A stretch of DNA of 64,000 nucleotides from Selaginella moellendorffii (Eukaryota; Streptophyta; Lycopodiopsida; Selaginellales; Selaginellaceae): positions 1,684,302-1,748,301 of the forward strand of contig NW_003314296.1 in assembly GCF_000143415.4 (NCBI RefSeq). Reading direction: 5' to 3'. Made by a program: the position numbers and the translations under genes. Each line of letters starts with the position of its first letter. Within the stretch, counting starts at the first letter, position 1. This document shows, one piece after another, positions 42,451 through 53,552 of this stretch. Below the pieces are notes generated by a model. That model did no database searches. It worked only from the letters and a program-made list of their open reading frames with translations, and was not told the origin of the DNA.

Positions 42451-44713
42451 GGATGACTCACGGTGCTTGTAGGTTTTTACCCGTAGACACTTGCCCACCA
42501 TAAAATCCAGGTGAAAGTGCTCCAAGGTGACTCTCTGGCCAGGTGCCAAGAAGCGAGAGCCCATGGCAAAGTGGTGGAGCCTCCTTGGTTGCCATTACAC
42601 TGACTGAACAGACTATCCACTCATGCACAAATGGGTGAAGGTTATTGCCATTGCATGCTGCAAGCCAATCCTCAGCTATGAACCTACTTTGTCCCTCACC
42701 AAAAACCTCATTGTCTATTGTTTGAGATGTTGTCAGGACTAGAAGGTACTGTGGCCTCTCCATCTTCTCTGTGGTGTTTGGATATGACATGCTGGAAACC
42801 CTTTCATAAAGTTGTGGACTCCATGAATAACACCTCAAACAACACCTTGTAAATAGCTTCTTCTAGAGTGTAGTAGTAGCATGTCCCCAACTCAACTACC
42901 TTTGAGAATATTTTTATACACACATCAAGTGCTACTCTCCTTTCTAATGCTCGACATCACTCCCATTACATAGAGTCATGTGCTGGAACTGGGGGAGGGT
43001 GGGGTGTTGGAATTGGTGGTGGTGCATTCGGGAATGCCTAGACCATCATCAATTCTGGCTCTTGGGTGTACAATACAACATAGTTGTTCATGTGAAAGTT
43101 GCGATCATGGCAATAAAATGACCATGTATCATAATTCCCATCGCAATATAAATCTATTTCTAGCAAAAGAATATGATGAGATGCAAATAAAGAGAACAAA
43201 ACCAACAAAATACTTGTGTCACCACATATAACTTTGATAAGTCTCCTGGCCATATCAAACATTTCTTGGTCCTATGTTTAATTCACACCTTATGGGAATC
43301 AGTTTGTAGGTTTGGTTTCATATCAATACCTAGTGCCTATGTTATAAAAACAATTGTTACTATATTTTGATTGCCCCCAAAATGTGTGTATTGGTATAGC
43401 ATTCAGTATGGGGTTCTGCCACATCAGTATGACGTGTGAGATTGCTATATCACCTCAACTTGCCACACAGGTACATGTGATGTCATATGAAATATAGCAA
43501 TGTTTTTTTTGTCTTTCGTACTACACTAATTTCCTGTTTGGCCAAGAGCAATAGCTTTCCCACATTGAGCGCAACATAGGCCCTTCAAAAGCAAGTTTCA
43601 AGAAGCAGTGGGCACAACAAGCATATATTAATTAGGATTTGCATGTAGGCAATTCTTGATCTTTTGTATGTCGCAACATAGGTGCTTAAAGAGCACACAT
43701 TGATTAAAGTTTGGGTGAGAGCTTTTTGCATGTAAATGGCTGTGATTCTCATTCCTTTGTGTGTTAGGTGCATTGTGCTGTCCTTATGTAATGTGGGTGT
43801 GGACTTGTGGTTAGCGTTGCACTAGATTGTGGGTTAGAGATTTTATTTATTTGCTCAATTCCATTGAGGTAAACTTTCTTTTATTTAGCTTTTTTTTATT
43901 GGCATAAGCTTTATGCTTATTCTAGTGAATGCAATCACAAAGCATTGGAACACTACACTTACATGCAATTAAATGTTTGCAATGATTCTTTATAAATTTT
44001 TCAATTCTCTCTATAGTAGTTATGTAAGTGTTTGCAGAACGTGGAAGGGGGCATACAAATGATGCCCTTTACTTTTGTAAATTGCTTGACCCATATGTGT
44101 ATATGACTACACTCACGTGAACACACTTTTGCACTAATCCCTTGCTATTAAACTTTGAAATGTATAATAAATGATATGAACTTGTGTCTTATGAAGAGCA
44201 TGAATGAAGATTGGGGGATAACAATGTTTGGAAATCAACCATGTATGGTTGAGTTCATGTGCAGGGATATTGGTAAGTGCATGGCATTATAAAATTTTAT
44301 TCATTAATGCACTTGGTTTTTTTTTCCAGGAGAAACATTCATGCTCTGATGGGGTGAATGTCACAAATTTTCAAGTTCAAAATGAACTCCTTACTTATGT
44401 GCACATGGCCTCAACATTAAGGACTATGTTATATTCTATTCTCTAGGCCCATGAAGCATGCATGTTTAGGGTTTTCAATAGAGTCTTGTTTCTATAAATT
44501 GTGAAAAAATCAATTCCACTACAAATCATGAAGGATTCTATTGCAATGAAATGCCAGAGGAAGTTACACCAACATTTTAAAAACACACATTGGCTAGAGT
44601 TTTCGTTACTATAGATAGTGCAACAATTACATTTGAAGCATAAGGATTTAATTTAATATAATTGAAATTCATTTGCTTAACTTTTGTGAACTTTTGTAGT
44701 GGGGTAGTGGAGT

Positions 44714-45130
44714 CTAGAGCAAAATTTTATATTTCACGACACGAGGAATCTTGTGAGATGCTAGAGGATCTAGAACTCCCTCCATGTGAGGAGGTGGAGG
44801 AGATGCCTCTATGCAAGGACCTATAACACAAAAAGATGGAAGAGGAAATGTAATGTGATAAATTGGAGGAAGTGCCTTCACATAAAGAGGTACAATATAA
44901 GGAAATAGAGGATGTGATTCCACGTGAGGTAGTATAATATAATGTTATAAAAGATGTGCTAAAAGGGGGATGAAAGAAGTGCTTGTGTGGTGGTGAAGCC
45001 TACTCTAATGGTGGAGCCTCCACCTCCACTTGCATCATGTTGTGTGGAGTGTCCATTATAACCTCAACTATCTAAGAGCTTAGAACCTCCACCTTTCATT
45101 ACTCCTCTTTCACCATTTTGCATAAAGATT
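44714..45130 (+). repeat. Degenerate repeat encoding Glu-rich units
   Basis: In the plus direction the sequence repeats GAGGTGGAGGAG/GAAGTGCCTTCACA-like units of about 40-50 nt that read PCEEVEEMPLCK, LEEVPSHKEVQYKEIEDV and so on, with stops between. The inverted counterpart is at 60380-60900, where the reverse strand gives a proline-rich shadow. It is probably a low-complexity part of a retroelement polyprotein (inference). Confidence 0.45.
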
Positions 45131-46177
45131 CTTTTTCCATCTCCTTACATTGCACCTCTTGGTGCTCAAGGATTCTTGCAATGACATATAAATTATATAG
45201 GTAGAGGTTGCACATAATGCTTCTTGCAAGCATGAGGCTTTATATTGCCACTAAGAGTGTTAAAAATGAACTTTATGAAAAGGGTGTTTGAGTTTTAATG
45301 TATTTTGATATAGAGGAGAAGTAATTTTCCCCACTCATTTAAGTTGGGTGTTTCCTATAAAGTGTGTTTTTCATTATCTTTCAAAGTTGTTTCTTTGATG
45401 ATTTGCAAACTAGATCATGCATTAAGGAGGAGTTGATCTTCCCCAAGGCAGGGAGAATGTTGCAAATGTGATTTTGGGTATTGAAAAATATTTGTTAACT
45501 AGTCTTTATGAACACTCTCTCTTTATTATTATGATAGTAGAAAGTTAGTACTGTTAGTTCCCTTTATGGTCTCCACCTAAGTTAGTTAAGAAATTGGTTA
45601 TTCCATATGTACTTGATTAAATGAGCATAAGGACTAAATTCCTAAATATTATTAGTTAATCATACTTGACTTGGTTAAAGAAACTTATTCATTGGCTTGC
45701 ACTTGTTAGTGTAAGGAACCCCCATGATATTGAGTATAATCCCTCAATATTGTTACATAATAGTTTACTATATTTGCCAAACACTCTCGTTATCATACTT
45801 TATATGTTGGCTCCATTCTTGATCCATATGCTATTTGTAGAAAGTGTCTAGAAGGCATATTTATGGAATGTAAAAAATGTTTTGAACCCTATGATGTTGT
45901 TACCACCCAATTTGCCATCTAGTGCCATTCTATATTTAATAGGTTTCAAGTTTGTCTTAGTGGTTAACTTTTGAGACTAAGATGAAAGCCCAAAGCATGT
46001 GTTTCTTAGGGGAGGGGGAGAGCTATAGGGAGTTCTAAATGTATGGATAATAGTTCAATTGAATGGTTAACTACTTAAAATATTAGTTTGGCTTTTGCTA
46101 GGCTATATCACTCTTTGTTTTGCATCCAAATTAGGTCTAAGCCTAAACTTATTGCTCTAGTTGGTGTCTTCCTTGCG

Positions 46178-47260
46178 TTAGACCACTAGTATGCTAAAAT
46201 TATACCAAATACCATTTAACACCATTTTGTATATAAGAGTTAGATATAGGGAGTTGGTGCTTGTAGGGGATATTGAGTGTATATTACACCTTTGTTTCAT
46301 AATGCCCTTAGAGTTTAACTTCAAATTCAAATGTGCTATAGAAGTGATAGAGTATAAAGAACACTTTTGAGAAACCAAAAGAGAATTTACAAATCCCTTT
46401 AACAAGATGCTTAGAATATCACCAAGAAAAGGACAAATCATAACTAAAATAACTTGATAATCATGAAATTTAGAGTGCTCAACCATATGTTATGTGGCAC
46501 TAGAGTCAATAATAATAGTAAAAAGAAGAATAAATAGTTAGCAAAGCACTATTAGTATAAGTATGATCATGTTGAAAATCTTCTGTTAAAAAAAAGTAGG
46601 AGAGGATGAGTCATTGTCAATAGTATATATTTGTTGTTGTTGTCCATTAGTACTGGTACCAATATAAGCTTAAGGAAGTTGTTATAGACAAAGAATAACA
46701 TGAGAAACTAAATGAGTATAATTTAGATGCTGGCAACAAAATTAGGAAATACATCTAGAATGATGACAAAACCCAAAAGGTTGACAATAAAACTGGCTAT
46801 ATAATTAAATTGACCACAATTATAACAAACACTATTGGAATGACCATAAGAACAAAATGAATCTTATGGAAAATAAAACCATTTATTTGAAACATAAGCA
46901 CCAATAGATGGTGACCAAGAGTAAAGTGCTAGAGTAGGAGTGTTGGAGGAAGTATATTAAGAAAAGCAACAATTTTAGTCACGAACTGCAACCTCAAAAA
47001 TACACTAATCATTCATCATATAATGTTGAATATTCTAAAGGAAAAGTAAAGTAAGAAATCCTCTAGGGTGCTCAAAAGATCCTTAAAACATTAAATATGC
47101 TAGCCAAATGGTTTCGCTTTTGTGGCAACATTTGGTTTTCTATACATAGTACCCTAAATGCAGCTAAATTAGAGAAAGACTTTGGTTGTGAAGGAAGTGT
47201 TTCCTCTATGTTAATCAATAGAAAATATAATGTACATATGTTCTCATGTACCACCTAAGG
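46178..47260 (-). mobile_element. Ty1/copia-like gag-protease remnant, copy 1
   Basis: Minus strand. A gag-like segment (INIEETLPSQPKSFSNLAA, 47.15-47.25 kb) is followed by a degenerate CCHC knuckle (CYNCGQFNYIA, about 46.81-46.85 kb, the His replaced) and then the protease core IIIDSSAT with HMVEHSKFHDYQ (about 46.45-46.53 kb). The D-S-(G/S)-A-T block and the order gag, knuckle, protease fit Ty1/copia. Stops interrupt it, and integrase and RT are absent here. Confidence 0.6.
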
Positions 47261-47639
47261 TTAATTTTGCCACATAAAGTATCTAGAAGAAAATTTATTG
47301 AGAAATTTTGTTAATTAATAATGTTTTACATTTGATTTTCAAACTAAAGACAAGCTAAAAGACTTTGCTCTATTCATGAGAGGGGATTAAGAAGTTGTCT
47401 AGGAATTAATTTCTACATCAACTATACAAATTGTGAAAGATTTTTTGTTACCATTGCTAAGTCTTTTTATTCTTCTTTGTGATAATTCAGTAAATTTCCA
47501 CTTGATTATCATTTACTTTCTTGGTGCTATCTCTCTTGTTTAAGTTCTACACACTCCATCGAAAAGATGGAGTAGTTGAGAGGCATGACCAATTGCTCTG
47601 GCTACCACCAATGGATAAGCCTATGCAGATGTGGGGCTT

Positions 47640-47990
47640 GGCCGAGGCATATAGCTTGTTGGCTCCCCATCACTTGCTGAGTTGCTGATCACTCTCCATG
47701 CACTAGCTTGCTGGTGGCGAGCTAGATGTTGATGCCAGTTGTTGTGGAGAGGACACTGGCGAGGGAAGAACGCAGAGACCATCTGTAGAATGGATCAAAC
47801 TCGTTGACAAAGCTGTACACTTCGGGGCATGCAAAACCCTCCTTGCTGTTGCAAGCAGAAGCAGTGGGAAGACCATATTTGACAAGGAGGAGGATTCTTG
47901 CTTGTGAGAGTGGTGAAGCTGAGAATGTCTGGATCAACCGAGTTGGGACCGCCATGGAAGGAGCAGGTTTTCGGTTTCTCAGGATCTCTG
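47640..47990 (-). other. Tail module, S5 copy
   Basis: Minus-strand equivalent of the S3 tail (KYGLPTASACNS; FACPEVYSFVNEFDPFYRW). The boundary with the retroelement is near 47640. Confidence 0.4.
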
Positions 47991-49156
47991 CCAGACACAA
48001 AGCTAAGAAACAGAAAGGAAGAAAGGAAGAAATGACACTTTTACCTTGTAGATTTGATATATGAAAAGATGGCTTGTCCAACTCTTTCATCAACATGAAC
48101 TGAAGAAAGAATCTCATTTCCAGGATCTTCAGTGGAGTTGCAAACGATAATCCCAGCTCCATCAGCTTGAGAAACTTCGCGTAATGGAACATGTGGCCGT
48201 CTCAAGCATGCCACAATCTTTCCCCGGACTTCCTTGGGATCCAAAGACCCGCTCATACACTGCCTGCATCATTAATAATTTCAAATGAACTCAAATCAAA
48301 GATGAGTTATTTTACCTGGCTGGAAAGTTGGAAGTTTGTAAGGCAACATCGGCACCCGCAGCAAGATGATACCACCGTTTTGACAATCTTTGCCTCGTAA
48401 AACTAGAACCCTGAATCAAAAAAAAGTGAGATGTATAATAGACTATACGCTCTGTACTTACTCAAAACGATTCATTGTTGCCAAGGAAAAGATCTGCAAA
48501 GTAGGCTCAATCAAGAGTGCTCGCTCCAACAGTAATGATCCAGGGGACTACATTTCCCACCGAACCCGGCCCTTCATTTCCAGCGGAAGCCACCACCACA
48601 ATGCCTTTCTGCATGGCATGGAACGCTCCAATGGACGTAGAATCAAGGAAGTAATCACCCGCTGACCCACCTAAAGATGCAGAAATGATATCCACGCCAT
48701 CGTGGATTCCCATATCAAATGCGCTGAGAATGTGACCGTACGGTGCTGGCCGTGACGTTTCTCCAGCATATCTTGTAGATTGCGAGACATGAGTCTGGAG
48801 CTCCACCTTTTGCAGTGCCTTTTGCGTAGCCAAACCAGTTTGCGTTTCTCACAAATAGGCCTCCGGCAGTGGAAGCCACGTGAGTCAACATCTCTTGGAG
48901 AAAGAACTTCTTGGTTTGCTTTTGCATAAGCCTCGGGACCAGGCCACGAGAGAAGAATCTGGCACCTATAAGTTTCATGAAAGACCAAAAGTTGAACAAA
49001 TTTAGATTAACGAGAGTCTTGCTTTTACTTGTTGCAGTGAGAAGAGTGGAATTGCTCCCCAGTTTCGCAAGTTCCTTTCCATCTTTCGGAAAACCTTTCT
49101 GACTCTGGCCATACTCCTGGAGAAGACCAGTAAAAAGAAGAAAATGATGGAAAAAG
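47990..49156 (-). pseudogene. Subtilase S5, 5'-truncated and broken
   Basis: Signal peptide, propeptide and Asp exon are absent; sequence homologous to the intron before GVWPES starts at about 49156. The His-block exon is cut (CACGTGAGTCAACATCTC junction), so GHGTH is lost. HILSAFDMGIHDGVDIISAS and ASAGNEGPGSVGNVVPWIIT are still open. The PA-like exon and NPV-type exon follow with deletions, and the Ser exon is missing. It belongs to the S3/S7 subfamily. It is replaced upstream by a PPR-like fragment. Confidence 0.85.
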
Positions 49157-49263
49157 GACCTCTCCTCCATGCGATCAAAAACGTTCTTTGCCTTCTCCAT
49201 CTCCCCATTCTGTGCATACCCCGAAAGCATCGCATTCGAGGACACCAAGATGTGATCATTCAT
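49157..49263 (-). other. PPR-like fragment fused to S5
   Basis: On the minus strand this reads HILVSSNAMLSGYAQNGEM then EKAKNVFDRMEER, a textbook pentatricopeptide repeat (compare VSWNAMISGYAQNG..EEARxVFDxMPER). It is about 100 nt, in frame with an ATG from the subtilase leader, and runs straight into the subtilase intron sequence TCCTTTTTCCATC. It looks like filler DNA copied from a PPR gene during break repair. Confidence 0.8.
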
Positions 49264-49389
49264 ATTGGAGGAGGCGCTGTCCGTGTGTTTTTATTTTGGA
49301 ATAGGGTACATTGAGGAAATTTAAGAAGCAAGAAACATTCATACAACGAATTTTCGCTCCAGTGAAGCTGCAACATTGAGCTACGAACA

Positions 49390-50480
49390 TTGTAAACTTG
49401 ACGATTTTCTTCTTTTACCTTGTTGGCCTCGCCAGTTTTGACCACAAACTCTTTTATGAGCTAAGCCAATCTTCACCTCTTGAATGCGTTGCTGAAGGAG
49501 CCTCAGCCCCGTCTGTCCATTCGTGTACACCTTCCTCATCTCAGCATACGCATTCCGAGTATCAGAAGGAAGCCTTTGCTTTGCACTGAAGCCGCTCCTA
49601 ACATTCCCATCGAAGTAGCTGCTAGCAAAGCTTCGCGCCTGGGACCTGTGAACGTCTCTTGGGGACCCCAGAGAAACGCCTCCACCTCGGGATGACCCGG
49701 AAGCGTTGCCAGAGGTTGACACCACCTGTGTGGATCCGGCTTCTGCACGTTCGAGAGCTCCTTGATCCTCTCCTGGGCTATGTCGCAAAGAGCACACTTC
49801 CCTTTGATCGATACCAGATGCCTCCATCCCGGAAAACTTTCGCCTCAAAGTCCTTGAGCTTCTGGCTCTTGAGATTGAGTATGAAGCTCTGGCGTCGTCC
49901 AGCCATAAAAACACGTTCAAGTTGCTTGCGAGCTCTGCCACCTTCAGGTCTCTGGTTGTGACCACCCTGCAAAGCTTCGGATAGAGGTACGTATTGTTCT
50001 TCCAACGGACGTGTTGAGCAGCGTCTTGCTTCCAGAGGTTGATGAGCAGCTTGCAAAGATCTCCCATTCCAGCTTTCTACTCGACGAAGGATGGAATTTG
50101 GTCGTGCAGCCTCAGAGCGAAGAGCATCTCAGCTATCGAGATTACACGAACTGGTCTAGCTCCGGAGAAGCTTCAAAACGAGATCTCTCGGGGCATCCCA
50201 TCCCAGAAACTTGGGGGCTTAGCAACCACCTTTGCAACCTTAACAGACTTGATCCCTTCAAGAGATATGTGATTGTGGGAGCTTCTTTCCTGTCCCAGCA
50301 CCCCGATCAGCCGATAAACTTAGTTGGAATCACCTGCGTCAAGGCAAAGCTTGATCAAGTGGCAAAAGTTCCCATTCTTCCTGTAGTGATCGTAGGGTGT
50401 TTTGGCAGAAATGCAAGAGCATTGAGCTTGTTTTGCTGGGCAGAACTTGAAGGAGCTCTGGACATGGTGTAGTGGAGGGA
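49390..50480 (-). pseudogene. 2OG-Fe(II) oxygenase-like gene, C-terminal part, broken copy 4
   Basis: Minus-strand frame 49381-50067 reads GDLCKLLINLWKQDAAQHVR, VVTTRDLKVAELASNLNVFL, SGSSRGGGVSLGSPRDV and RNAYAEMRKVYTNGQTGLRL, matching the C-terminal half of copy 2. Just upstream (50.1-50.4 kb) it shares the segment seen at 26.2-26.4 kb. The family assignment rests on linkage to the HRD domain in the copies at 25 and 35 kb. The frame is mixed and the gene start is missing. Confidence 0.5.
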
Positions 50481-50499
50481 GCTTTGGACTTCTCAACTT

Positions 50500-52545
50500 A
50501 CCTCATATATTTAGTTAAGTACTAGATTGCAAATAGGGGGTTATTGTGGGGGGTTCTAAATGTATAGTATGAATAGTAATTGAATTGCATAATTAATCAT
50601 TTAAAACATTAATTTGGCTTTCATTAGACTATATTGTTCTTTGTTTTGCATTTGGCTTAGGTTTAAATTCAAACTTTATGCTCCTTTAGTCAATGGGGTA
50701 CTTTCTTCCTTCATGTTAGACTATTAGTATGTTGAAATTGTGCCAAACACTATTTAACATTGTTTTGCATATAATAGTTAGTGTTCATAAGGGATATTAA
50801 ATGTGTATTGGCCCCTCATTTCATATCACAATGACCTTGGAGTTTGGCTCCAAATTCAAGTGTATTATAAAAGTAATAAAATATAAAGAACATATTTGAG
50901 AAACCAAAGGAGAATTTGCAAACCCCTTCAACAAAATTCTTAAAATTATCACTAAGAAAACAAAATCATAACCAAAATAACTTGATAATCCTGAAATTTA
51001 TAGTGCTCAACCATATGTTATGTGGCACTAGAGTCAATAATAATAGTACAAAAAAGAACAAATATTTAGTAAAGCACCATTAGTATAAGCATGATTATGT
51101 TGAAAATCCTTTCTTTGAAATAAAATAGGAGAGGATGAGTCATTGTCAATAGTATATATTTGATGTTGTTGTTCATTAGGACTAGTAGTAATATAAACTT
51201 AAAGAAATTTTTATAAACAAAGAATAACATGAGAAACTAAAGGATGCTAACAACAAAATTGGGAAATACATCTAGAATGATGACAAAACCCACAAGGTTG
51301 ATAATAAAATTGGCTATATGACCAAATTGACCACAATAATAGCAACCACTATTGGAATGACTATAAGAACAAGATGAATCTTGTGGAAATAAAACCACAC
51401 TTATTTGAAACATGAGCACCAATAGATGGTGACTGAGAGTAAAGTGCTAAAGTAGGAGTGTTGAAGGAAGTATACTAAAAAAACGTGTACTTTTAAGGTT
51501 GTAGTTTGTGACTAGAATTGTCTAATCATTCATCATACAATGGTAGAATATTCTGAAGGAAAAGTGTCCAAAAATTAAAATAAGTAACCCTCTAGGGTAT
51601 AAGGAATGCTCATTTGCTCAAAAAGATCCTTAAAACATCAAATATGCTAGCCAAATGGTTTTGCTTTTGTGGCAACATTTGGTCTTCTATAAATGATACT
51701 CTCAATACAGCTAAATTAAAAAAAGATTTTGGTTGTGAAGGAAGTGTCTCCTCTATGTTAGTTAATAGAAAATATAATGCATAAAAGGTTAATTTTGCAA
51801 TATAAGCAAAATATCTAGAAGAAAGTTTATTGAGAAATATTGTTAAATAGTAATGTTTTACATTTGATTTTTAAGCCAAGACAAGCTAAAAGACTTTGCT
51901 CTATTCATGTAGAGGGGATTGAGAAGTTGTCTAAGAATCTTAATTTCTAAAATTTGTTACCTAAATTTCCATTTGATTAAGAGGCTTCCAGAATCCACCC
52001 GTATCACAGTCCCACAATGAATACCTTTGTATGGTCCAATATATACAATTTCAAATTTAAGGGTAAGAATATATTTTACTTAAGGGTATATTATATTTTT
52101 AAGTAGCCACTAATCAATGGGAATCGAACCCATGCCATTTGCTCTGATACTAGATGTAGCAAATCTTATCTCTCCCCTTAAGCCAAGGGGAAAAAGTTTA
52201 ATTGTTTGATGAGAGAACTTTTAATGGTTATTTTATTCCCATTTATCACCACAGTGACAGTATATTTAAATTTCATCCCATGATCACATATGTTACAATC
52301 TCTCTTATTTAAGTTCTACACACTCCATAAAAAAGATGGGAGCAGTCAAGAGGCATGACCAATTGCTTTGGCTACCACCAATGGATAAGCTTATGCATGT
52401 GTGGGGCTCAGCCAAGGCATATAGCTTGTTGGCTCCCCCATCACTTACTGAGTTGTTGATCATTCTCCATGCACTAGTTTGCTGGTGGGTGGAATTGGCG
52501 AGCTAAATATCAATGCTAGTTGCCCTGGTGAGGACACTGGCAAGG
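50500..52545 (-). mobile_element. Ty1/copia-like gag-protease remnant, copy 2
   Basis: Direct repeat of 46.0-47.76 kb (GTGCTCAACCATATGTTATG occurs at both 46475 and about 51004). It carries a better-preserved zinc knuckle, CYYCGQFGHIAN, in the minus frame 51237-51422. A roughly 320-bp insertion (51978-52297) absent from the other copies interrupts it. It ends at 52545 against an ALDH exon 1 fragment. Confidence 0.6.
51978..52297 (-). mobile_element. tRNA-related SINE-like insertion
   Basis: Absent from the equivalent place in the copies at 47.5 and 57.75 kb. Read on the minus strand it has TGGCTTAAGGGG (52174-52185), close to a pol III A box, and GGTTCGATTCC (52120-52130), an exact B box, 43 nt apart, with TAGTATCAGAGC between them. 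No complete tRNA fold is apparent. A tRNA-derived SINE is favoured. A TRIM or LTR relic with a primer-binding site (TAGTATCAGAGC; TGTAGCA...TGTTACA ends) is the alternative. Confidence 0.5.
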
Positions 52546-52550
52546 GAGAT

Positions 52551-52620
52551 CATGCGTCCAATGAAGAGCTTGGTGTGCTTGACAAGATCCTTGGCATCGC
52601 TCCCCATATCTTTTTTGCTT
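52551..52620 (-). pseudogene. ALDH exon 1 fragment
   Basis: Minus-strand [17 protein letters not shown] from the CAT at 52600-52602, cut after the equivalent of FI(D)G. It is the outer end of the 3.2-kb inverted repeat shared with 39.78-39.83 kb. Confidence 0.8.
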
Positions 52621-53552
52621 TGCTTGCTATCCAAACCTGAGTAGTATACGCCGATGTGAATATCAAAGAGATTAGATATGATATGATGTCGACATCGGGA
52701 TCAATGCTGCCAAAAGATTCATGAAAAGGACTGACAAGCGACACCCAAAGACAAAGTGACGAAAGAGGCCAACCCCTCTTTCTTGGGGTTTGGTCGAGAA
52801 GAAAGTTTATATCTCGTCAGATGAAATGCAAAGAAGAAAACTTGTTAGGGCTACAAGAAAATCTGCCAGCATGATCGTGGAAGAAATCCAGCTTTTCCAG
52901 GAGCCGCGCCATCGCCCGGAATGGTTTAGGGCTTCACCTTGTCTGGTCTGCCTGCCATGGCAAGAAACATTGCGAAAAAGATGCTGTGCAATTGGGCTTA
53001 TACTGAAAGTTGCAGCTTTAGCAGACAAACAGTCAAAGACTCCTCTCATGGAGTTAAACTGAAGCTATTTCAGAGTTAATTGAAGGAAGAACTTCAAGCT
53101 ATTGAATGCTTAGAGTGCATCTTGGGGATGAAAAAACATCATTGTGTACATTCACGTGAACTGAAGGAAAAATTTCACTGGTTGAAACCTTATATAAAAT
53201 AATAAAAAAGAATATACAATATAAAAATAATCTTAATTTTAGAAATTCTAGCCATCTTTCTCGAATGCCTGCTGTGATGCAAACCAGTATTAACAGCGTC
53301 TGGATGAAGAACACTCCCTCCTTGTCCTTGGAAATCAATCAAGCTGAGAAAGAACTATTATAATCTGTCAGCTAGTGATGCTAAATTCTCGTGATATAAT
53401 TTAACATCGACAAATTCTCCTGAATAAGTCGTATTTCATTGTAGAATCAAACAAGGCGGCCTGAGATGCACGTCACATGAAACATTCAGCAGTTTCCAAT
53501 ATAAATAATCATAACTTCTACCTGCAATTCTCAAATACAATTCTTCAAGTTC
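52621..53552. repeat. S6 upstream module (inverted copy of 38.83-39.77 kb)
   Basis: Near-perfect reverse complement of the DNA upstream of S4. The open frames 52790-53062 and 39325-39597 encode the same 90 residues. A TATA-like AATATAAATAATC precedes the S6 start. Confidence 0.85.

Larger units (their letters stand above)
42450..47640. mobile_element. Retroelement-derived region (left arm of the second inverted repeat)
   Basis: Nearly all of this recurs inverted at 57.65-62.35 kb. The sub-blocks are: 42450-42870, with a counterpart at 62.1-62.35 kb; 42.9-44.7 kb, no coding sequence recognised; a glutamate-rich repeat at 44.7-45.1 kb; a possible LTR start TGTTGCAAATGTGATTTTGG at 45459 just after a purine-rich AAGGCAGGGAGAA; and a copia-like gag/protease remnant (minus) at 46.2-47.3 kb. 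Two different elements seem to be joined or nested. No full-length pair of LTRs was recognised. Confidence 0.55.

Noticed and set aside
48715-49263. S5 frame as a functional PPR-subtilase fusion protein
   Set aside because: The frame crosses intron sequence and lacks the Asp, His and Ser catalytic blocks; only one PPR unit is present.
52100-52190. Possible tRNA gene
   Set aside because: A and B box-like words are present but no acceptor or anticodon stem pairing could be drawn; a SINE-like element fits better.
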